Shown here: piece after piece, positions 40,240 to 48,196 of the stretch
Numbering within the stretch: the stretch's first letter is position 1
Layout: each line of letters opens with the position of its first letter
NCBI RefSeq assembly: GCF_009664855.1
Contig: NZ_CP045928.1
Coordinates: 3,513,186-3,577,185 of the forward strand
Length of the DNA: 64,000 bases
DNA from: Flavobacterium sp. SLB02
Lineage (GTDB): Bacteria > Bacteroidota > Bacteroidia > Flavobacteriales > Flavobacteriaceae
Reading direction: 5' to 3'
Program-made: the position numbers and the translations under genes
The notes under the pieces: generated by a model
Told to the model about the DNA's origin: nothing
The model's database searches: none
The model's input: only the letters and a program-made list of their open reading frames with translations

Positions 40240-41715
40240 TTAATATTGAGGATTTTGCTGCCAGTTTCCGTTTGCGAATTGAATCTCTTCGATAGGAACT
40301 GGGAATATTTCATTTTTTCCTGCCTTAAAACCAGCAATTTCCTGTGCTGCTTTACCTGTACGCACTAAATCGAAAAAGCGAATTCCTTCTCCAACAAATT
40401 CAAACCTTCTTTCTGCCCAGATAAAATCGGTTAGAGCTGGTCCTGAAGCTGAGATGTCATGATTTGTATCTCCAAATGCACGTCTTCTTACTTCGTTTAA
40501 ATAAGTTCTGGCTTTAGCATCGCCTAGTCCTCCTCTACTATAAGCTTCGGCAGCCATTAATAATACATCTGCATAACGAATCGCTCTGTAATTATTAGGG
40601 TTTGTCAGGTTTTGATCTCCAATATTTGAATCTCCCTGACGTGGTAAATATTTTCTGTTAAAATATCCAGTGTGTTTATATCCCGTACCATAAGTAGCAT
40701 TATTGGCTGCAGCCCAGGCAACAATATCCAAAATAGCAACATCTTTACGTTTATCGCCTACTTCAAATGCATTGGCAATTTTTGACGTTGGCACATTAAA
40801 ACTATATCCTGAATCGAAAACAGGGCCTACATAATTTCTTATTCCGTTAAAACCTACAGCTACGTTACCTTCGCTACATTGGAGACATCCAAAACCTGCT
40901 CCTTCGGCATCACTGTATTGTACTTCGAATACTGATTCTTTTCCGTTTTCTCCTGCGTTTTCAAAAATGGTATTATAATCTGCTATCAAGGAATATTTTC
41001 CTGATTCGATTACTTTGTCTAAAACTTTAGAGGCATCAGCAAATTTATCCTGATACAAATACACTTTTCCTAATAATGCCTGTGCAGCTCCTTTTGTAGC
41101 TCTACCCACTTGTGGGGCATTCGGGTTTAAATTATCGATAGCATAAAGCAAATCAGCTTCAATAGAAGCGTAAACTTCAGGAACTGATGAACGGGGAATT
41201 TTTTTCTCGTCATCTAATTTAAACCTCTTATCTCCATTTAACGGAATGCCACCAAACCATTTTACTAATTCAAAATGATAATATGCTCTTAAAAAATGTG
41301 CTTCAGCCAATATTTGGTTTTTACCCGGAAAGTCTGTTTTATCTTTAAACTCCAGAATATAACTTGCTCTGTTTACTCCTGCAAACATCCAGTTCCAGAC
41401 ATCTTTTATATTACTGTTTACGGCAGTGTGCGTCATTTCATCTACTTGCTGGAAACCAACTACATCACTCGCGCTTTCTCCTCCGGCCAATGTATTATCT
41501 GAAGCTATTTCGCCCAATAAAACATTTATATAAGTAGATTGCAGCAAATCATATGCACCAATTAAGGCATTGTTATAATCTGATTCTGAATTAAAATAAT
41601 TTTCAGAATCTATTGAATATACAGGCTCACGTTCTACAAAATTATCTGAACAAGAAACGCTCAAAGCTCCTAAAAGAACGATTCCTAATCCTATATTTAT
41701 AATATACTTTTTCAT
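40240..41715 (-). CDS. SusD/RagB-family nutrient-binding lipoprotein
   Basis: 491 residues. Lipobox Cys22 (GALSVSC). The SusD fold is marked by EREPVYSIDSENYF, the TPR-like helical segments EAHFLRAYYHFELVKWFGGIP and ATKGAAQALLGKVYLYQDKF, and the C-terminal block RYADVLLMAAEAYSRGG, RRRAF, FIWAERRFEFVGEGIRFFDLVRTG. It binds oligosaccharide on the surface and caps the SusC channel. It lies 11 nt after the susC-like gene. Confidence 0.95.
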   Translation of the reverse strand: MKKYIINIGLGIVLLGALSVSCSDNFVEREPVYSIDSENYFNSESDYNNALIGAYDLLQSTYINVLLGEIASDNTLAGGESASDVVGFQQVDEMTHTAVNSNIKDVWNWMFAGVNRASYILEFKDKTDFPGKNQILAEAHFLRAYYHFELVKWFGGIPLNGDKRFKLDDEKKIPRSSVPEVYASIEADLLYAIDNLNPNAPQVGRATKGAAQALLGKVYLYQDKFADASKVLDKVIESGKYSLIADYNTIFENAGENGKESVFEVQYSDAEGAGFGCLQCSEGNVAVGFNGIRNYVGPVFDSGYSFNVPTSKIANAFEVGDKRKDVAILDIVAWAAANNATYGTGYKHTGYFNRKYLPRQGDSNIGDQNLTNPNNYRAIRYADVLLMAAEAYSRGGLGDAKARTYLNEVRRRAFGDTNHDISASGPALTDFIWAERRFEFVGEGIRFFDLVRTGKAAQEIAGFKAGKNEIFPVPIEEIQFANGNWQQNPQY

Positions 41716-41726
41716 TTTATTGTTTT

Positions 41727-44700
41727 TTAAAAATTTAGATTTAGTCCCATTGTATAAATCCTTGGTGTTGGATAAAATCCGTTATCGATTCCAGATCCTA
41801 CAGACGATTGTGAAATGTTATCGTCATTTTGTGGCCCTGTTATAGCAGCCGGATCAAAACCTCTGTATTTGGTAAACGTGTATAGATTGTTTACCCCTAC
41901 ATACAAACGCAATTTTGAAATACCGATTTTATCCGAGAATGTTTTGTTTAATGTATACCCTAATTGTACATTCTGAATTCTTAAAAAAGAAGCATCTTCT
42001 ACATAATAATCAGAAAAAAGGCTGTTGTTAGTTGCTCCCGTTGTAACTCTGGGAACGGTATTACTTGTTCCTTCTCCGGTCCATCTTCCTAACACATAAT
42101 TAGATTTGTTTACATCTGTAAGTGTACGCTCGTAGTTTCTAACCATATCATTTCCTATTGAAGCATAAGCATAGGCAAGAAAATCAAGATTTTTGTAGTT
42201 AAGGGTTACATTTAATCCCATTATTACACTGGCAATCGGGTCTCCAATATTCGTTCTGTCTTTGCTGTCAATTACACCATCACCATTTATATCCTTAAAA
42301 CGAATATCTCCCGGAGCTGTAGCTGCTCCTAAAGCTGCCTGCGATGGATGTGCTGCAATTTCGGCCTGGTTCTGAAAAATCCCGTCTGTTTTATATCCGT
42401 AAAAATATCCTATAGGTCTTCCTTTTTCCATTCTTGAGGGAAGAAGCGGTTGCCCGACACCAAAACTGCCTGCGTCTGTATAACCGGTACTATTGGCTAC
42501 TTCTAAAACTTCGTTATCGATTGTAGTGATGTTGTATCCGATATTAAAATTAAAATTATCCGATATCTTGTCTTTATAATTAACAGCGAATTCGAATCCT
42601 TTGTTACGTACCGAACCTGCATTCATAGTTGGTGAAGAAGCTCCCGGAGCATAAACTCCTGTTATTCCCGAAACCGGAATTTTTGGTATTAATAATTTAT
42701 CTCGTGTATCAATAAAATAATCTGCTGTAAAGTCCAGCTTATCATTAAATAAACGAAAATCAACCCCTACGTCAAACTTTTTAGCTTCTTCCCATTGTAA
42801 TTTCGGGTTTGGTAATCCTCCAATTGCTGTTCCGTTTATCAGAGCGCCATTGTATACATAAGTTGCTTCTCCGTTTAATAATCCTGTATAACCATTAGGT
42901 CGGATCTGGTCATTTCCTAAAACTCCATAACTTAATCTGAATTTTAAGAAATTTAAAGTGCTATTATCTTTTAAAAATGATTCCTCAGAAATTACCCATC
43001 CTGCCGTAAATGACGGAAAGAAAGCTACTCTGTTCTCCGGACCAAATTTAGTTGATGAATCCCTTCTGATCACTCCGCTTAAAATATATCTTCCTTTAAA
43101 ATCATATTCTAAAATTCCGGCATAAGAAACTCTTCTTTCATCATACCCATACGACGATACATCACGGCCACCAGCCGGACTTGTTCCTTTTGCAAGGTTT
43201 ATATCGGCATATTTCCATGAATTATTAGGAACATCATAACCTGTAGCACCAAGTCCTGACCCCCAGGATTTATAAACTGTAGATACTAAGATTGCTTTGA
43301 TATTATGATTTCCAAAAAGTGTCTTTTTGTATTCTGCAATAAGATCAAGTGTATAATCATTATCATTTACAGTATTTTGAGTCACACTGCTTCTGGTGAT
43401 ATCAAACACTTTTCCGCCGTAGCTTACTTGCTTAGAGAAGTTTCTGCTAATGCTATTTCCTGTGTTGAAACCAATACGAGATGTAAATTTAAACTCTTTG
43501 GTTATGTCGTAAATAAAGCTAACATTCCCGTTTAGTTTTCTTAATTTATAGTCATTATAGGTGTTTTCTATTTGTGCCAAAGGATTGATGATTTCAACTC
43601 CATAACCCGGTGCACTTGGAACTAAAGTATAATTTCCGTTTTGATCACGAACCGGCAAAGTCGAAGGTGTATTGATAGCATTAAAAAGTACCGATCCCAA
43701 ACCATTTTCATTTAATGAATCTCTGTCGAGATACGTATAAATAATATTCGTTTGCAGTTTCATATTACTGGCTAAATCAGCACCTAAAGATAATCTTGCA
43801 GTATTTCTTTTAAAATCAGATTTTGGACCTCCAATAATACCTTGCTGGCTTAAATCTGATCCACTTAATAAATAGGTGATTTTATCTGAACCTCCGGAAA
43901 TAGCGATATCATTATTAATAACCGGAGCTGGGTTGAAGATTTCTTTTTGCCAGTCTGTTCCTTTTCCTAAACCTGAAACATTAGGATAAGGCAATGCTTG
44001 TCCGCCATTAGCATAACTTTCGTTCAGTAACAATGCATATTCTGTAGCATTTAGTACCGACATTTTTTTGCTCGTTTCCTGAGTACCAAAAGAAGAGTTG
44101 AAAGAAACTTTGGTTTTAGAATTCTTTTTACCCGTTTTTGTTGTTACCAGCACAATTCCGTTGGCTCCCAATACTCCGTAAACGGCCGCCTGAGCATCCT
44201 TAAGTACTGTAATCGATTCGATATCACTTGGATTTAAAATACTCAAATCTCCCTGATAGCCATCTATAAATACAGTTGCTGCATTATTTCCGTTTGTGGC
44301 GATACCTCTAATATTGATATTCATTGGTGCGCCCGGAGAACCCGATTGTGCCGTAACACTAACCCCTGCCACAGTTCCCTGCAGGGCTTGTTCTACCTTA
44401 AGGGGATGAAGATCTTCGATGGTTTTGCTGGATACAACAGTAACTGCTCCGGTAACATCTCTCTTCTTTTTGCTGCTGTATCCTAATACAACAACTTCAT
44501 CAAGCGATCTGGCATCGTCAATCATTTTAACTGTTATTTTGGTTCCTGCAACCGCAACTTCCTGCGTTTTAAAACCTATATAACTTAAAACGATTACAGT
44601 TCCTTTTGGAACTCCTGATAATTTAAAAGATCCGTCGAAGTCTGTGGTTGTACTTTGTGACGAACTTTTAACTTTTACATTTACGCCCGGTAGTGATAAA

Positions 44701-44798
44701 CCCGAGCCATCTAATACTGTACCGCTTACATCAAAAGACTGCGAAAACGCATAAGATGTAAACAGCATTAGTACGGTTAGTAATAATCTAGATTTCAT
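41727..44798 (-). CDS. SusC/RagA-family TonB-dependent outer-membrane transporter
   Basis: 1023 residues. A signal peptide (about 1-19), a carboxypeptidase-like regulatory domain (DVSGTVLDGSGLSLPGVNV…), the TonB-box-like DEVVVLGYSS (near 98), a plug domain with GTVAGVSVTAQSGSPG and NIRGIATNG, LGANGIVLVTTKTGK, then a 22-strand barrel ending in MGLNLNF with a terminal Phe. It imports oligosaccharides with energy from TonB-ExbBD. First gene of the sus-like operon. Confidence 0.96.
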   Translation of the reverse strand: MKSRLLLTVLMLFTSYAFSQSFDVSGTVLDGSGLSLPGVNVKVKSSSQSTTTDFDGSFKLSGVPKGTVIVLSYIGFKTQEVAVAGTKITVKMIDDARSLDEVVVLGYSSKKKRDVTGAVTVVSSKTIEDLHPLKVEQALQGTVAGVSVTAQSGSPGAPMNINIRGIATNGNNAATVFIDGYQGDLSILNPSDIESITVLKDAQAAVYGVLGANGIVLVTTKTGKKNSKTKVSFNSSFGTQETSKKMSVLNATEYALLLNESYANGGQALPYPNVSGLGKGTDWQKEIFNPAPVINNDIAISGGSDKITYLLSGSDLSQQGIIGGPKSDFKRNTARLSLGADLASNMKLQTNIIYTYLDRDSLNENGLGSVLFNAINTPSTLPVRDQNGNYTLVPSAPGYGVEIINPLAQIENTYNDYKLRKLNGNVSFIYDITKEFKFTSRIGFNTGNSISRNFSKQVSYGGKVFDITRSSVTQNTVNDNDYTLDLIAEYKKTLFGNHNIKAILVSTVYKSWGSGLGATGYDVPNNSWKYADINLAKGTSPAGGRDVSSYGYDERRVSYAGILEYDFKGRYILSGVIRRDSSTKFGPENRVAFFPSFTAGWVISEESFLKDNSTLNFLKFRLSYGVLGNDQIRPNGYTGLLNGEATYVYNGALINGTAIGGLPNPKLQWEEAKKFDVGVDFRLFNDKLDFTADYFIDTRDKLLIPKIPVSGITGVYAPGASSPTMNAGSVRNKGFEFAVNYKDKISDNFNFNIGYNITTIDNEVLEVANSTGYTDAGSFGVGQPLLPSRMEKGRPIGYFYGYKTDGIFQNQAEIAAHPSQAALGAATAPGDIRFKDINGDGVIDSKDRTNIGDPIASVIMGLNVTLNYKNLDFLAYAYASIGNDMVRNYERTLTDVNKSNYVLGRWTGEGTSNTVPRVTTGATNNSLFSDYYVEDASFLRIQNVQLGYTLNKTFSDKIGISKLRLYVGVNNLYTFTKYRGFDPAAITGPQNDDNISQSSVGSGIDNGFYPTPRIYTMGLNLNF

Positions 44799-44946
44799 AA
44801 TTAGTTAGTTTTTATTGAAAGATAAATTTATCTTATCCATTTAGGAAAACGACAATTTTAACCTCAACAAAAAACATACATCATAAAAAAATAACAGGTA
44901 AATTCAATATATCTCAAAATACACCCTTATTTAACTATAATTTACG

Positions 44947-45000
44947 AATGTTAATTTCTTTAACATTAACACTACAAAATCACAACAAATCGTTAATGTT
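44947..45000. promoter_or_regulatory. Palindromic operator candidate upstream of susC
   Basis: A perfect 8-5-8 palindrome AATGTTAA-TTTCT-TTAACATT (44947-44967), plus a further half-site TTAATGTT at 44993-45000. It lies 150-200 nt upstream of the susC start, within the 241-nt gap between the regulator and susC. There is no T run, so it is not a terminator. It may be the target of the LuxR-type regulator. Confidence 0.5.
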
Positions 45001-45039
45001 GAGGTAATGTATAGTTTTTTAGAAGCATTTTTTGATGTA

Positions 45040-47841
45040 CTATACAGCCAAAATATACTCGACTAAACCGTTTTCGTGCTGTAAATCCATTTTTTTACGC
45101 AAACGATACCTTTTTATTTCTACGCTGCGAACAGAAATATTAAACAATGGAGCAATTTCTTTTGATGAAAGATTCAAACGTAAATAAGCGCAAAGACGTA
45201 AATCATTTGGAGTAAGTACAGGATGCAGCTGTTTGATTCTTTTTAGAAAATCCTTATCGGCGTTATCAAAAGCTTCTTTGAATACGTTCCAGGAATCTTC
45301 CTCGGTAATGTTTTTGTTTATCGTACTTATGACCGATTTTATATTACTGCTATCGTTTTGACTGGTCTTTTTTAAATCTTCTTTTATAAATGCCAGCAAC
45401 TCATTTTTACTGTTTAAACTCATGGTCGAAACCGCCAGTTCTCTATTTTTATTGTCAACATCCTGAGAAAGCTGCTCGTTTCTAAGCTTCATTAATTGCT
45501 GCTCATTTTCGAGTTCTTTAATCTCCAATAACAAATTATTTTCTTCTATCAGCTTCTCTTTTTGCTTGTGATAATAATTGAGATATGCCTTGTTTACAAA
45601 ATACGCCAGCACCATCATTAAAAGAAAATAAATAAACCACGCCAAATTGGTCAAATACCAGGGTTTTAAAACCACAAATGTATAGGTAGCCGTATTTTGT
45701 AAAATGGTATTGGCATATTTTGCCCTTACTTTAAAAGTGTATTTTCCCGGTGCTAAGTTTTTAAAGTTCACCGTAGCTTTTGTACTCCATTCGCTCCAAT
45801 CGTTCTGGAAACCTTCTAGTAAATACTGATATTCTGAGTTGATGTACTTATTATATTCCGGAACTGTGTAGTTTAAAGTGATGTTATTTTCATTCGATTT
45901 AAATTCTCCTTCATTCTGAATTGCAACGTTCTTTAAGGTTTCATTTTGTTTATTAATTGTAATATCAGTAATAAAGACGGTATAATTTTTAAAACTTAAA
46001 TCCTCAATATTCAAAGTATAATACCCATCTGTTGTACCTATTAAATAAGTCGATTTGGAAATTTGTGTAATGTTCTCAAAACCTAGCATCGAATTGGTCA
46101 AAGAAGACGGAATGGGAATTATATTCTGCTTTAACTGATTGCTTAATTTACTGGCAGAAAAATAATGGATGTAGTTTTTAGAAAACAGCCAGATTTTGTT
46201 GGAATTGTCTACGATTAATTTCCCGGATGTATATTCGTCTTTTTCGAAAATAGAACTTAATAAATTATCTTTCTCAAATAGTTTTGTAATGGGATTTAAT
46301 TTGAAAATTCCGTCTTTGTAGGCATAATAAATAGCATTATTAAATTTGACTAAACTCGCGTTTTTACCTTTTTTAGGCGATTTATAAGTGTAAAATGCAT
46401 TTGTTTTTGATAAAGTCTGATCTAATTTTAATCGAAAAATTCCTTTATATTCATGACTTACATAAACATCAAAATTATTGTTGATTTCAAAATAACGCGA
46501 TGAATAATCAAAACCCTGAATTTTATTTTTAAAAAACCACTGATTGTTTACTTTCTCTAAAACCGAAATTCCGTAATAATTCCCCTGAAGTAATTTGTTC
46601 TTGGCATTGGGAACAGGTTCAAATTTCCAGGTTCCCGAAGCAGAAAAGATGCTTCTTGCAGAATCATTCGTGATAATAAAAGTTCCTGAGTCGTGACCAC
46701 AAAAAAGCGTGTTATCGTATACAAAAAGAGACCAAACCTGACCTTTTGTTCCGTTTATGAATTTAAACTCAGAATTACTTTGAGTATTTTTGTAAAACAA
46801 TCCCTGATTGGTTCCCACATACAGCAAACCATTAAAAGTACCCGACGCATAAACCGTTCCCAGAACTCCGGTATCATCTGTAAAACTATGTACAGGCGAG
46901 TTGATATTGATGCAATTAATTCCGTTATCGAGTCCTGCCCATAAATTGCGGTCCTTATCTTCAAAAAGGGATAAAGCGGTATTATTACTCAGTCCTTTGC
47001 TTTGCGAAATATGATATTTTAGTTTTCCTGCATCTGATAAAATAAAAATCCCGTTCGAGACTGTGCCCAAAGCAAAACTTCCGTCTTCCAAAAGCTGACT
47101 GCTATACACAAAACTTGATTTTAGTTCAGCATCTACATCTGTTATAAAACGCGTTAGAGTATTTCCTGATAATTTATAAATACCATCTAATTGCGTCTGA
47201 ATCAGCAAACCATCTTCTGTGGTAAATATATTTACCATCGTGAATTTTTTAAGAATTGGATGATCCGAAACTAATTTGGCTTTGCCGCTTTCTATTTCAA
47301 AAAGCCCCTCTTTTATCGTTTGGAAATAAATGGCATTTTTATTTGCGAATGATTTAACCACGCCATTTTTTGGTGCAATAATTTTAAATTTCCCTATTTT
47401 GGTATCATAAATATAAATTCGGTTTAAGGATTGAAATAAAATCCACTGATCGTATTTAAGAATATTCCAGAATTGTTCATCATCTAAAATTTTATTTTTG
47501 ATGGTATCGCTGAGCGAAGTATACTTTAATTTACCATTTGTCCGCCTTGTCCAGTAGCCAAAATTCATATAGCAACCGGTATAGATTTTATTTCCAATTA
47601 CTTTTACAGATCGCATTATGGTTTCATTGGGAGTAGGATACAATTGCCAATTTGTGCCGTTATATTCTAAGAGACCTTCATTGTTGGCAAAATACAAATA
47701 GTTCTGATCGTCCTGAGCGATCATCCAACTTTGATTTCCGGCACCATAAACAGAAGATGAATATTTGATAATGGGCGGAAACTCCTGCGAAAACAAGAGA
47801 AAACTGATTGAAAAAAGCAGAAAAGTAAATTTAGTTTTCAA
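45040..47841 (-). CDS. Membrane-spanning PUL regulator: propeller sensor, Y_Y_Y domain, LuxR-type HTH
   Basis: 933 residues. A signal peptide (about 1-18), a periplasmic two-component-regulator propeller (about 20-640; blades such as NEGLLEYNGTNWQLYPT and LFEDKDRNLWAGLDNGINCI), a Y_Y_Y domain (about 660-726, LLEGFQNDWSEWSTKATVNF), one membrane helix (about 733-753), a coiled coil (about 757-815) and a C-terminal helix-turn-helix (about 876-933, LNLSSKEIAPLFNISVRSVEIKRYRLRKK). It lacks kinase and receiver domains, so it differs from hybrid two-component systems: the sensor and DNA-binding domain are in one chain. It probably senses a glucan oligomer and switches on the PUL. Confidence 0.92.
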   Translation of the reverse strand: MKTKFTFLLFSISFLLFSQEFPPIIKYSSSVYGAGNQSWMIAQDDQNYLYFANNEGLLEYNGTNWQLYPTPNETIMRSVKVIGNKIYTGCYMNFGYWTRRTNGKLKYTSLSDTIKNKILDDEQFWNILKYDQWILFQSLNRIYIYDTKIGKFKIIAPKNGVVKSFANKNAIYFQTIKEGLFEIESGKAKLVSDHPILKKFTMVNIFTTEDGLLIQTQLDGIYKLSGNTLTRFITDVDAELKSSFVYSSQLLEDGSFALGTVSNGIFILSDAGKLKYHISQSKGLSNNTALSLFEDKDRNLWAGLDNGINCININSPVHSFTDDTGVLGTVYASGTFNGLLYVGTNQGLFYKNTQSNSEFKFINGTKGQVWSLFVYDNTLFCGHDSGTFIITNDSARSIFSASGTWKFEPVPNAKNKLLQGNYYGISVLEKVNNQWFFKNKIQGFDYSSRYFEINNNFDVYVSHEYKGIFRLKLDQTLSKTNAFYTYKSPKKGKNASLVKFNNAIYYAYKDGIFKLNPITKLFEKDNLLSSIFEKDEYTSGKLIVDNSNKIWLFSKNYIHYFSASKLSNQLKQNIIPIPSSLTNSMLGFENITQISKSTYLIGTTDGYYTLNIEDLSFKNYTVFITDITINKQNETLKNVAIQNEGEFKSNENNITLNYTVPEYNKYINSEYQYLLEGFQNDWSEWSTKATVNFKNLAPGKYTFKVRAKYANTILQNTATYTFVVLKPWYLTNLAWFIYFLLMMVLAYFVNKAYLNYYHKQKEKLIEENNLLLEIKELENEQQLMKLRNEQLSQDVDNKNRELAVSTMSLNSKNELLAFIKEDLKKTSQNDSSNIKSVISTINKNITEEDSWNVFKEAFDNADKDFLKRIKQLHPVLTPNDLRLCAYLRLNLSSKEIAPLFNISVRSVEIKRYRLRKKMDLQHENGLVEYILAV

Positions 47842-48021
47842 ATTGAGCCGTGGTATTAATTATTATTAAAACAGTTCTAAAATAGCTTATTTTATATTGA
47901 AACTACAAGTTTTTAATAAAATAAAACAAGATTTAGTATATCGGATATAATTACACTTTCAATCTCAAAACATCAATAATTTAAACTATTAAATATATCT
48001 CTATTCATAATTTACCATAAC

Positions 48022-48040
48022 CTCAGGTTTCAACTTTGAG
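48022..48040. repeat. Lone REP-like hairpin
   Basis: CTCAGGTTTCAACTTTGAG, a degenerate relative of the GTTTCAACC hairpins at 34623-34910. It lies in the 355-nt gap 47842-48196, which otherwise shows only AT-rich sequence and the uvrA promoter box. Confidence 0.35.
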
Positions 48041-48170
48041 AAAACCGCAGAATAACGATCTTGCAAAAAGAATTTAAAGCCATTCTTCTCATAAGTAACT
48101 ATTTTATAAACATGATAATTATGTTAGAATTTGGAACAATGGCATTAACAAAACTCAATTCAAAATTGAT

Positions 48171-48178
48171 TACTTTTG
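48171..48178 (+). promoter_or_regulatory. Promoter -7 box of uvrA
   Basis: TACTTTTG, an exact TAnnTTTG match, 18 nt before ATG 48197. The in-frame TTG at 48185 is too close to the box to be the start. Confidence 0.5.
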
Positions 48179-48196
48179 TAAAAATTGACTTTTTGT

